Of a stretch of DNA of 64,000 nucleotides, positions 26,515 to 34,375 are shown piece after piece; the first letter of the stretch is position 1, and each line of letters opens with the position of its first letter. The DNA is taken from positions 5,735,501 to 5,799,500 of the forward strand of contig NZ_CP041405.1 in NCBI RefSeq assembly GCF_007066085.1, in the 5' to 3' direction. The DNA is from Paenibacillus thiaminolyticus (GTDB lineage Bacteria > Bacillota > Bacilli > Paenibacillales > Paenibacillaceae). The notes below the pieces were generated by a model that was not told the origin of the DNA, ran no database searches, and saw only the letters and a program-made list of their open reading frames with translations. The translations under genes and the position numbers were made by a program.

Positions 26515-27515
26515 AGAAATTGATTAATGCTCCGAATGATGTCGTGGAGGAAATGATAGCAGGCTTCGCAGCGGCTCATCCGCAACATGTTCGACGGCTT
26601 CCGGAACATAATCGTTCGCTCGTCACGGCGAAGGATACCGCGGAAGGCAAGGTTGGCATACTCATTGGCGGGGGAGCCGGCCATGAACCTGCATTCATGG
26701 GCTATGTTGGGGCCGGGATGGCGGATGGCGTGGCGGTAGGCAATATTTTTGCTTCTCCGCCGCCCGATCCGATTCTGGAGGCGACCAAGGCGATTGATAA
26801 AGGTGAAGGGGTCGTATTTATTTACGGGAACTATGCGGGCGATGTGATGAACTTCGGCATGGCGGCGGAATTGGCCGCCCTCGATTACGGTATTCCGGTG
26901 GGGGTGGTGATCGTAACGGATGATGTCGCCTCCGCCCCGGCGGAAGAACGCGATAATCGCCGCGGCATTGCGGGGGAGTTCTTGGTGACGAAGGTGGCAG
27001 GGGCTGCTGCGGCACAAGGATATTCATTGAGTGAAGTCGTCCGCGTGTCGAATAAGGCGAATGCACGGACTCGAAGCATGGGAGTGGGTCTGACTCCGTG
27101 TTCCTTGCCCCAGACGGGACAGCCCAGCTTCGAGCTGGAAGCGGATGAGATGGAGATTGGCCTTGGCCATCACGGGGAACCGGGAATCGAGAAAGGGCCG
27201 CTGCAGACGGCCGATCGGGTAGCTGAACGTCTCGTGCATGATATTTTGGCGGATATGCCGCTCGAGCCAGGATCCCGGACTGCCGTTCTTGTGAATGGAC
27301 TTGGTTCAACGACGCGAATGGAGTTGTATATTGTGTTCCGGAGAGTCGAGCAATTGATGTCGGACAGAGGAATTATCATTCATCGTTCTTACGTAGGCGA
27401 GTACAGCACATCTCTGGAGATGGGAGGGTGTTCGGTTACCGTGTTGCATCTGGATGATGAGCTGGAAGAGTTGATCGATTACCCTGCCGACTGCCCCATG
27501 TATGTGCAGAAGTGA
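26511..27515 (+). CDS. dhaK: DhaK-type ketose kinase subunit, probable erythrulose kinase
   Basis: 334 residues, homologous along its length to the substrate-binding subunit DhaK of dihydroxyacetone kinase: MKKLINAPNDVVEEM, GGGAGHEPAFMGYVG, NYAGDVMNF, and GLGHHGEPGI in which His221 is the residue that covalently binds the ketose as a hemiaminal. Start is TTG at 26511, overlapping the upstream stop. The next gene encodes the ATP-binding DhaL subunit. No DhaM or other PTS-type phosphodonor protein lies in the operon. In this setting the substrate is more likely erythrulose, made by the upstream dehydrogenase, than dihydroxyacetone; that is inference from neighbours. Confidence 0.9.
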   Translation: MKKLINAPNDVVEEMIAGFAAAHPQHVRRLPEHNRSLVTAKDTAEGKVGILIGGGAGHEPAFMGYVGAGMADGVAVGNIFASPPPDPILEATKAIDKGEGVVFIYGNYAGDVMNFGMAAELAALDYGIPVGVVIVTDDVASAPAEERDNRRGIAGEFLVTKVAGAAAAQGYSLSEVVRVSNKANARTRSMGVGLTPCSLPQTGQPSFELEADEMEIGLGHHGEPGIEKGPLQTADRVAERLVHDILADMPLEPGSRTAVLVNGLGSTTRMELYIVFRRVEQLMSDRGIIIHRSYVGEYSTSLEMGGCSVTVLHLDDELEELIDYPADCPMYVQK

Positions 27516-27527
27516 GGAGGCTCGGTC

Positions 27528-28178
27528 ATGAACATGACAGCGGATGATCTGAAGATGTATTTGACCCATGTTATCGCTGTAATAGAAGAGAATAAAGATT
27601 ACTTATCCGAGTTAGATCGGAAGCTGGGCGACGGCGATCATGGGGTAACCATGTCGATCGGTTGGCAGGCCATCGGCGAACAATTGCGCGGTGCATTGAA
27701 GGACGAACAGGATTGCGCCAAGATTTGTACCGTTGCGGGACGCGCGTTCCTCTCCGCGGCAGGTTCTTCCGTGGGACCGCTCTATGCTATGGGGTTTCTG
27801 CGGGGCGCGAAGGCCATCCAGAACGTTGCGGTGCTGCGTAACGAGGATCTGGTGCGTTTTTGGGTTGCTTTCATGGAAGGAATCAAGGAGCGAGGGAAGG
27901 CGGAGATCGGCGACAAGACGATGATCGATACGCTGGAGCCAGCGGTCACCGTGCTCCAGATTCGTTACCGGATGACGGGCGAGTTCAGGGTTGCATTCGC
28001 CGACGCGGTAGCGGCGGGCAGACGCGGGATGGAGGCGACCAAGGATATAATGTCGAGAAAAGGAAGGTCGAGCCGGCTTGGGGAGCGTTCCCTGGGTATT
28101 CAAGATCCGGGAGCAACATCCGCTTTTCTGATTCTTCGCGCGTTCCTGGACACGATAAATGCCCAGGTCGAATCGTAA
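27528..28178 (+). CDS. dhaL: DhaL-type kinase nucleotide-binding subunit
   Basis: 216 residues, all-helical DhaL (Dak2) domain. KLGDGDHGVTM supplies the Asp residues that hold two magnesium ions and the nucleotide phosphates; SSVGPLYAMGF and RLGERSLGIQDPGATSA are the other conserved loops. In PTS-linked kinases DhaL carries a tightly bound ADP recharged by DhaM; here no DhaM gene is seen nearby, so the pair may use free ATP or a DhaM encoded elsewhere. AGGAGG lies 7 bases before the ATG, 12 bases after dhaK. Confidence 0.9.
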   Translation: MNMTADDLKMYLTHVIAVIEENKDYLSELDRKLGDGDHGVTMSIGWQAIGEQLRGALKDEQDCAKICTVAGRAFLSAAGSSVGPLYAMGFLRGAKAIQNVAVLRNEDLVRFWVAFMEGIKERGKAEIGDKTMIDTLEPAVTVLQIRYRMTGEFRVAFADAVAAGRRGMEATKDIMSRKGRSSRLGERSLGIQDPGATSAFLILRAFLDTINAQVES

Positions 28179-28211
28179 GCGGTTATTCCCATACGTGAGG
28201 GAGTGTGTATC

Positions 28212-29174
28212 ATGATAACGAATGCGGAACGCAATGATGTGGCAGGCCAAATGCACATGGATTTTCTAGCGGTTACACAACAGGCAGCCATCGCCGCCTA
28301 CCCCTGGATAGGCAAGGGATGCAAGCAGGAAGCAGACGAAGCGGGCACGACAGCGATGAGGGAGAACATGAACCGGATCGGCATGTGCGGACGGATCGTG
28401 ATCGGCGAAGGGGAGATGGACGAGGCGCCGATGCTCTATATTGGGGAACTGCTTGGCACTGGGCAAGGGCCTCGAGTCGATATTGCCGTAGATCCTGTCG
28501 AAGGCACAAGCTTGATGGCGACGGGGCAAGACAACGCCATTGCCGTCATCGCCGCGTCTTCCGAAGGCAGTCTGCTCCATGCTCCCGATATGTATATGAA
28601 GAAATTGGCGGTGGGGCCGCAGGCGGCAGGCCGCATTCATTTGGACTGGCCCATGTCGGAGAATGTGCTCTCCGTAGCCGATGCTCTTGGCAAAAAGGTG
28701 TCCGATGTCACGGTCATGATTCAAGACCGTCCCAGACATAAGCAGTTGATTCGCGATGTGTTGGATACAGGAGCCAGAGTCCGCTTATTTTCCGATGGCG
28801 ATGTGACAGGCGCCATTGCGACAGCGATTGAAGAATACAATGTGGACATGCTGGCGGGAACGGGAGGAGCGCCGGAAGGTGTGCTTGCCGCTGTGGCGTT
28901 GAGATGCCTCGGAGGTGATATTCAGGCTCAACTCCTTCCGCAGCATGACGGAGAGTATGAGCGATGTATACAGATGGGGCTGCCTCAACCCGGCACAATC
29001 CTGACTCTCGACGATATGGTACAATCGGACGACTGTCTGTTCGTTGCTACAGGCATTACGGATGGCATGCTTTTGCAAGGGGTGCGACAGAGGAACGGAA
29101 CCGCGCTAACTCATTCTTTTATCGCTTACGGGGGCAGCTATGCGAAGTTCCAGTTCATTGAATCCTATCATTAA
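28212..29174 (+). CDS. glpX: GlpX-type class II fructose-1,6-/sedoheptulose-1,7-bisphosphatase
   Basis: 320 residues, Li-sensitive phosphatase fold. [15 protein letters not shown] and [10 protein letters not shown] hold the metal-binding Glu and Asp residues; [11 protein letters not shown] and GTGGAPEGV are further GlpX blocks. GlpX enzymes remove the 1-phosphate from fructose 1,6-bisphosphate and often from sedoheptulose 1,7-bisphosphate. In this operon the second activity makes sense, because erythrose 4-phosphate and dihydroxyacetone phosphate can be condensed by aldolase to sedoheptulose bisphosphate. The ATG at 28212 has GAGGGAG 8 bases upstream; a GTG nine bases earlier abuts that site. 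Confidence 0.9.
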   Translation: MITNAERNDVAGQMHMDFLAVTQQAAIAAYPWIGKGCKQEADEAGTTAMRENMNRIGMCGRIVIGEGEMDEAPMLYIGELLGTGQGPRVDIAVDPVEGTSLMATGQDNAIAVIAASSEGSLLHAPDMYMKKLAVGPQAAGRIHLDWPMSENVLSVADALGKKVSDVTVMIQDRPRHKQLIRDVLDTGARVRLFSDGDVTGAIATAIEEYNVDMLAGTGGAPEGVLAAVALRCLGGDIQAQLLPQHDGEYERCIQMGLPQPGTILTLDDMVQSDDCLFVATGITDGMLLQGVRQRNGTALTHSFIAYGGSYAKFQFIESYH

Positions 29175-29230
29175 GCCGGATGCGGCCTCGCGATTCACAG
29201 AGATCACAGACCGGTAAGGAGGAGGAGCGT

Positions 29231-31255
29231 GTGCGACAGAGAGGAATAGACATTGACGAGCGGTGCGTGAACACGATTCGAACAATATCGATTGATGCGA
29301 TCGAGAAGGCGGGATCGGGACATCCCGGCATGCCGATGGGGGCGGCCCCGATGGCTTATACGCTGTGGAGCAGGTTCATGAGCGTCAGTCCTGCGAATCC
29401 GGGATGGTGGAATCGGGATCGCTTCATTTTATCCGCTGGACATGGTTCGATGCTCTTATACAGTATGTTGCATTTATTCGGCTATGACTTATCCCTGGAG
29501 GAAGTAAGACAGTTCCGCCAATGGGGAAGCAGGACGCCCGGGCACCCCGAATATGGACATACCCCTGGAGTGGAGGCGACAACGGGACCTCTGGGCCAAG
29601 GCATTGCGATGGCAGTGGGCATGGCCATGACTGAGCGGCATCTGGCGGCTGTGTACAATCGGGACGGATTTCCGGTCATTGAACACGATACGTACAGCAT
29701 CTGCGGAGATGGCGATCTGATGGAGGGCGTGGCGGCGGAAGCGGCTTCGCTGGCTGGACACCTGAAGCTAGGCCGACTTATTGTCATGTATGACTCCAAC
29801 GATATATCGCTGGACGGCGAACTCTCGAAGTCGTTCACCGAGGATGTGGCGGCCCGCTTCCGTGCCTGCGGCTGGCAGGTGATTCGGGTCGATGACGGGA
29901 ACGATCTCGAAGCGATTGCCCAAGCTCTGGCCGAAGCCAGAGCCAACGCGGAGCAGCCATCATTAATCGAGGTGAAGACGGTTATTGGCTACGGATCGCC
30001 TAATAAGGGAGGCAAGTCGGATGCGCATGGCGCCCCTTTAGGGCCGGATGAGGTCAGGTTGGTCAAGCAGCAGTATGACTGGCCTGCAGATGCCGAGTTT
30101 TATATTCCAGAAGAGGTGAAGGCCCATTTCCTTGAGCTGCAATTGAAGGGAGAACGCGCGGAACGGCAATGGAACGAGCTGTTCGTCCGATATGCGAATG
30201 CGTATCCGTCCCTCGCGGCACAGCTGCAATTGGCGATGGATGGTGACCTGCCGCCGGAGTGGGATTCCTTGGTTCCGGTGTATCGTGCAGGGGAAGACAA
30301 GCTGGCGACGCGCGCTTCCGGAAGCGAGACGCTGCAAGCACTGGCCAGCCGCGTTCCTCAGCTCCTGGGCGGATCCGCCGACCTGGCTTCGTCGAACAAG
30401 ACGTTGCTGCAAGGCGAGGCGGACTTCAGCCCGACAGACTACAGCGGCCGCAACATCTGGTTCGGCGTGCGCGAATTTGCAATGGGCGCCGCGTTGAATG
30501 GCATGGCTTTACATGGCGGCGTCAAAGTGTTCGGAGCTACGTTCTTCGTCTTCTCCGATTACTTGCGCCCGGCGATTCGCTTGTCCGCGCTCATGAAGCT
30601 GCCTGTCGTGTATGTGTTCACCCACGACAGTATCGCGGTCGGCGAAGATGGGCCGACTCACGAACCGATCGAGCACCTGGCTTCCTTGCGTGCCATGCCG
30701 GATCTGTCTGTCTACCGTCCTGCGGATGGCAATGAGACGGCTGCCGCTTGGAAGCTGGCGCTGAGCAGCAAGAATCGTCCCTCTGTGCTCGTGCTTACAC
30801 GGCAGGAGTTGCCTACGGTCGTTGATCAAGCGACTGCCGATGAAGGAGTAAGGCGCGGAGCTTACATCGTGGCTCAAGCGGCGGGGGAGCCTCACGGCCT
30901 ATTATTGGCTTCGGGTTCCGAGGTGAGTCTGGCGCTTGATGCCCGGAAGGCGTTGGCGGCCAGAGGATGGCAGGTGGCGGTCGTCAGCATGCCGAGTTGG
31001 GACCGATTCGAGCAGCAACCGGACGATTACAAAGAAACGGTGCTGCCCGCCCAGGTCACGGCTCGGCTGGCAATAGAAATGGGCAGTTCCTTGGGCTGGA
31101 GCCGCTATACCGGTCTCGAGGGGAGCGTGCTCGCTATCGATCGATTCGGCGCATCGGCTCCTGCAGGCCGATTACTTCAGGAATATGGATTTACCGTCGA
31201 TAATGTGGTGTCCGAATTCGAGAAGCTGCTTCCAAAAAGCGTCCCGGATCTTTGA
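29231..31255 (+). CDS. tkt: Transketolase
   Basis: 674 residues, the usual length. N-terminal thiamine-diphosphate domain: [44 protein letters not shown] and the GDGDLMEG...ND binding motif. Middle domain: [20 protein letters not shown]. The reaction moves a two-carbon unit between ketose and aldose phosphates; erythrose 4-phosphate, the predicted pathway product, is a direct acceptor. The GTG at 29231 is chosen because AAGGAGG lies 8 bases upstream; an ATG at 29180 would add 17 residues with no ribosome site. Last gene before a strong terminator. It is probably a second, pathway-specific copy next to a housekeeping enzyme elsewhere. Confidence 0.94.
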   Translation: MRQRGIDIDERCVNTIRTISIDAIEKAGSGHPGMPMGAAPMAYTLWSRFMSVSPANPGWWNRDRFILSAGHGSMLLYSMLHLFGYDLSLEEVRQFRQWGSRTPGHPEYGHTPGVEATTGPLGQGIAMAVGMAMTERHLAAVYNRDGFPVIEHDTYSICGDGDLMEGVAAEAASLAGHLKLGRLIVMYDSNDISLDGELSKSFTEDVAARFRACGWQVIRVDDGNDLEAIAQALAEARANAEQPSLIEVKTVIGYGSPNKGGKSDAHGAPLGPDEVRLVKQQYDWPADAEFYIPEEVKAHFLELQLKGERAERQWNELFVRYANAYPSLAAQLQLAMDGDLPPEWDSLVPVYRAGEDKLATRASGSETLQALASRVPQLLGGSADLASSNKTLLQGEADFSPTDYSGRNIWFGVREFAMGAALNGMALHGGVKVFGATFFVFSDYLRPAIRLSALMKLPVVYVFTHDSIAVGEDGPTHEPIEHLASLRAMPDLSVYRPADGNETAAAWKLALSSKNRPSVLVLTRQELPTVVDQATADEGVRRGAYIVAQAAGEPHGLLLASGSEVSLALDARKALAARGWQVAVVSMPSWDRFEQQPDDYKETVLPAQVTARLAIEMGSSLGWSRYTGLEGSVLAIDRFGASAPAGRLLQEYGFTVDNVVSEFEKLLPKSVPDL

Positions 31256-31296
31256 CCATACGGGCATTTTTATCAAGATGAATGAGTACGTAATAG

Positions 31297-31339
31297 AAAG
31301 ACGAGGGTCTAGCGTAAATTGCACCTTCGTCTTTTTTTT
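31297..31339 (+). terminator. Rho-independent terminator of the ABC/polyol operon
   Basis: AAAGACGA-g-GGT pairs with ACC-t-TCGTCTTT, followed by a run of T. It closes the twelve-kilobase transcript. Confidence 0.85.
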
Positions 31340-31431
31340 GGTATGACATAGTTGAGAGATGTACGGATTGGGTATTCATATTCACGGCATTCATGGGAGA
31401 TGAGAGAATGCACGTCGAGGAGGGAGCAGGG

Positions 31432-32115
31432 ATGCATTTTTATCCGCTCGGAGATGCCGCGGTCGTGGTGGAATTCGATACGGTCATCGGACCGGCATCT
31501 CATGAACAAGTCCGATTGTTGTCGCTATATCTCGATCATCATCCGATCCCTGGAATGATCGAATATGTCCCCGCTTTTACCACGGTGACGGTATTTTACG
31601 ATCCAGTGGCGATGCGATATGCAGAGGCGCAAGCGAAGCTGGAGCGGGCCGTAGCGCAGACGGCAGAGATGCGGTTGGACAAGCAAGTGCGCACCGTCGA
31701 AATTCCGGTATGCTACGGCGGCGCATTCGGTCCCGATCTGGACGATGTCGCCGCGCATAACCGGTTGACGGCCGACGAGGTTGTGCGCATTCACAGCAGC
31801 GCCGAGTACCTGGTATATATGATCGGGTTTGCACCTGGATTTCCATATCTCGGCGGTATGCCGGAGCGGATTGCCACGCCGAGGCGCTCTTCCCCGCGTC
31901 TGGCGATTCCGGCGGGATCGGTCGGGATTGCCGGGATGCAGACGGGGGTCTATCCCATTGTCACGCCAGGCGGCTGGCAGTTGATCGGCCGGACGCCGGT
32001 TCCGTTATTTCGCCTGGACATAACCCCTCCGACCTTGCTAAGGGCGGGGGATACGATACGCTTCGTCCCGATATCCGAGAAGGAATACGAGGGCTGGGAG
32101 GGGGACGCGATATGA
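31432..32115 (+). CDS. pxpB: 5-oxoprolinase subunit PxpB (KipI-like)
   Basis: 227 residues, KipI/PxpB family: MHFYPLGDAAVVVEF at the start, VYMIGFAPGFPYLGGMPERIATPRR and PGGWQLIGRTPVPLF in the cyclophilin-like C-terminal half. With PxpC and PxpA it forms the ATP-dependent enzyme that opens 5-oxo-L-proline to glutamate. The ATG at 31432 is chosen for AGGAGGG 8 bases upstream and for its position at the family N-terminus; two earlier in-frame ATGs are weaker. In Bacillus subtilis the homologue also inhibits the sporulation kinase KinA; whether that applies here is unknown. Confidence 0.93.
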   Translation: MHFYPLGDAAVVVEFDTVIGPASHEQVRLLSLYLDHHPIPGMIEYVPAFTTVTVFYDPVAMRYAEAQAKLERAVAQTAEMRLDKQVRTVEIPVCYGGAFGPDLDDVAAHNRLTADEVVRIHSSAEYLVYMIGFAPGFPYLGGMPERIATPRRSSPRLAIPAGSVGIAGMQTGVYPIVTPGGWQLIGRTPVPLFRLDITPPTLLRAGDTIRFVPISEKEYEGWEGDAI

Positions 32116-33089
32116 GCATCCGGGTTGAGACGGCAGGCCTGCTTACGACGGTACAGGATAGCGGACGCTTCGGATTCCAGAAATACGGCGTGCTGGCGAG
32201 CGGCGCCATGGATACGGTGGCGCTCAGACTGGCCAATCTTCTGGCTGGCAATCAGGAAGGGGCTGCGGCTCTGGAGATTACGCTATTAGGGCCCAAGCTT
32301 GTATTTGACAAGGCGGCCGTCATTGCCCTGGCGGGCGGGAATTTGTCCCCGGCCGTGGACGGTGTGTCCCTTCCGCTATGGCGGCCAGTCTATATACCTG
32401 CCGGCAAGACGCTCACCTTCGGCAGGGCGGTGTCCGGCTGCCGGATCTATCTTGCGGTCGCAGGCGGGATTCATGTCCCGGAGGTGATGGGCAGCCGCAG
32501 CACGTATTTGCGGGCCGGTATGGGCGGGTTCTGCGGACGGGCGCTTCAGGCGGGGGATGTGCTGGAGACGGGAGCGTCTATGTTATGGCGGGGCATGGCT
32601 TCGGACGAAGCCGTCGTGCTCCCGTGGGGGGCCAGTCATGAGCTTCGGCCGCCATATCAGGACGATCCGGTGCTGCGCGTGGTGAGAGGGCCGGAATATT
32701 ATCGTTTCGATGAAGAGAGCAGACGGAAGCTCTGGACGGAGCGATTCCGCGTCACGCCTCAATCTGACCGGATGGGATACCGGCTGGAAGGCGTGCCGTT
32801 GGCATTGACAGAACCGCTGGACATGGTCTCGTCAGCCGTTGGCGCGGGCACGATTCAGGTGCCGCCGGAAGGCAACCCGATCGTGCTGCTGGCCGACCGG
32901 CAGACGGCAGGCGGATATCCGCGCATCGCGCATGTGATTAGCGTCGATTTACCGCTCATTGCCCAGGTGAAGCCGGGTGGGCAGATACGGTTCGAAGAGG
33001 TTGCTCTGGAGGAAGCACAGGAGTTATATGTGATGCGGGAGCACAGCATCGCTCAATTCAGGCAGGGACTGGCCCTGCAAGCCCGTTAG
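32112..33089 (+). CDS. pxpC: 5-oxoprolinase subunit PxpC (KipA-like biotin-dependent carboxyltransferase fold)
   Basis: 325 residues. Family blocks: [30 protein letters not shown] at the N-terminus (in pieces), [38 protein letters not shown], and [20 protein letters not shown] [16 protein letters not shown] near the end. ATGA overlap with pxpB indicates coupled translation. Works with PxpB as the ATP-using part of 5-oxoprolinase. Confidence 0.94.
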   Translation: MSIRVETAGLLTTVQDSGRFGFQKYGVLASGAMDTVALRLANLLAGNQEGAAALEITLLGPKLVFDKAAVIALAGGNLSPAVDGVSLPLWRPVYIPAGKTLTFGRAVSGCRIYLAVAGGIHVPEVMGSRSTYLRAGMGGFCGRALQAGDVLETGASMLWRGMASDEAVVLPWGASHELRPPYQDDPVLRVVRGPEYYRFDEESRRKLWTERFRVTPQSDRMGYRLEGVPLALTEPLDMVSSAVGAGTIQVPPEGNPIVLLADRQTAGGYPRIAHVISVDLPLIAQVKPGGQIRFEEVALEEAQELYVMREHSIAQFRQGLALQAR

Positions 33090-33100
33090 GAGGGATTCGC

Positions 33101-33859
33101 ATGTATAAGATAGACATCAACTGCGATATGGGAGAAAGCTTCGGCGCCTATCGGATGGGAACGGATGAGGAGATTTTGCCGTTCGTCACCTCGGCGAATA
33201 TTGCCTGCGGCTTCCATGCCGGCGATCCGTCGGTCATGAGGAAGACGGTGGCCGCGGCGCTTGCGCACGGGGCCGCCATCGGGGCGCATCCGGGATTGCC
33301 TGATCTGGCGGGCTTCGGCCGCCGCAATCTCGATATCACTCCGGAGGAAGCCTATGGCATTATCGTGTATCAGGTTGGCGCTTTATCCGGATTCGTCAAG
33401 GCGACAGGCGGGAACATGCGGCATGTCAAGCCGCACGGCGCCCTGTACAACATGGCTGCCGCCCGTCGGCCGTTGGCTGATGCAATCGCTCGCGCGATCT
33501 ATGACATTGACCCGAAGCTCATCCTGTTCGGCCTGTCGGGCAGCGAATTGGTCCGGGCGGGGGAGGCCATAGGGCTTCGAACTGCGCATGAAGTATTTGC
33601 CGACCGGACGTACCAGGCGGACGGTTCATTGACCTCGCGCCGGGAAGCCCATGCGTTGATTACGGACACAGAGCAAGCGGTGCAGCAGGTTGTTCGCATG
33701 GTGCGGGAAGGCGTAGTCCGCTCTATGCAGGGCCATGACGTGGCGATACAGGCCGATACGGTCTGCATTCACGGCGACGGCGCTCATGCGCTGGCCTTTG
33801 CCCGCAGCCTTCGGGAGCGGTTGGAAGAGGCGGAGATTGCGGTTCAGCCTGTGAAGTAG
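33101..33859 (+). CDS. pxpA: 5-oxoprolinase subunit PxpA (LamB/YcsF family)
   Basis: 252 residues. Hallmarks: [56 protein letters not shown] and a closing [11 protein letters not shown]. These supply the metal and substrate residues of the LamB/YcsF TIM-barrel-like fold. AGGAGG precedes the ATG, 11 bases after pxpC. It completes the pxpBCA set; the order B-C-A differs from the A-first order seen in some genomes. Confidence 0.95.
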   Translation: MYKIDINCDMGESFGAYRMGTDEEILPFVTSANIACGFHAGDPSVMRKTVAAALAHGAAIGAHPGLPDLAGFGRRNLDITPEEAYGIIVYQVGALSGFVKATGGNMRHVKPHGALYNMAAARRPLADAIARAIYDIDPKLILFGLSGSELVRAGEAIGLRTAHEVFADRTYQADGSLTSRREAHALITDTEQAVQQVVRMVREGVVRSMQGHDVAIQADTVCIHGDGAHALAFARSLRERLEEAEIAVQPVK

Positions 33860-33891
33860 AGAAGAAGCATAGTTGGATTGGGGGAGTTGCG

Positions 33892-34029
33892 GTGACCTCG
33901 TTCGAACGGGTGGAGCCTTGGGACAGGAGTCCTTTTCCGATCCTGGCGGCATGGTTCGAGGATGAGGAAGCGAGTGCGGGAACGAATGGACGGGATATTT
34001 CGGGTCGAAATGGTTCGGTAACACGTTGA
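33892..34029 (+). CDS. Short reading frame of 45 residues, possibly a truncated operon gene
   Basis: GTG start with GGGGGAG 6 bases upstream, 32 bases after pxpA. The peptide (VTSFERVEPWDRSPFPILAA at the N-terminus) is acidic and protein-like for about 28 residues and then becomes low-complexity. The stop falls in the first copy of a 13-base tandem repeat. It could be a genuine small protein, but I think it is more likely the 5' remnant of a further pxp-operon gene cut off where the CRISPR region begins. No family recognised. Confidence 0.35.
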   Translation: MTSFERVEPWDRSPFPILAAWFEDEEASAGTNGRDISGRNGSVTR

Positions 34030-34049
34030 GCAATGACGTTGAGCAATGA
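34024..34049 (+). repeat. Tandem duplication of CGTTGAGCAATGA
   Basis: Two perfect 13-base copies, 34024-34036 and 34037-34049, at the junction between the pxp operon and the CRISPR leader region. Otherwise the stretch from 33860 to 34187 holds no supported gene beyond the 45-codon frame. Confidence 0.8.
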
Positions 34050-34187
34050 AACCCTGTACGATGTGAATGAATGCACGAAGTGATGGAGCGTTGCATATAC
34101 GGACTCAACAAGCACTATATTATGAAACTGCAAAATGTGGTAACTTATAGATATAGATTTAACGATAGAGAAGCCCCTCATGTTCTA

Positions 34188-34375
34188 GTGCGAATGTATA
34201 GTGCACATGAATTTCCCGGGGGATTCGCACCATAGAATTTCTATATTTTAGGCAAAGTCCATTTTATGGTTTGTTGTAAAGTGAGAAATGACCTTCTTTA
34301 AATTGATTCTATAGCTAATTTGATTTGTTTACTCATAAGAAGAGCGAAAAATGATTGGAACAATCATTTTTCGCT
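34188..34375 (+). promoter_or_regulatory. CRISPR leader of array 1
   Basis: 188 AT-rich bases directly before the first repeat, homologous along the whole length to the leader of array 2. It opens with an inverted repeat (GTGCGAAT at 34188-34195, ATTCGCAC at 34223-34230) and ends with a perfect 15-base inverted repeat AGCGAAAAATGATTG (34343-34357) and its complement (34361-34375) around GAA, touching repeat 1. A conserved ATGACC, 16 bases, TATAGC arrangement inside could be the pre-crRNA promoter, with low certainty. Confidence 0.85.
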
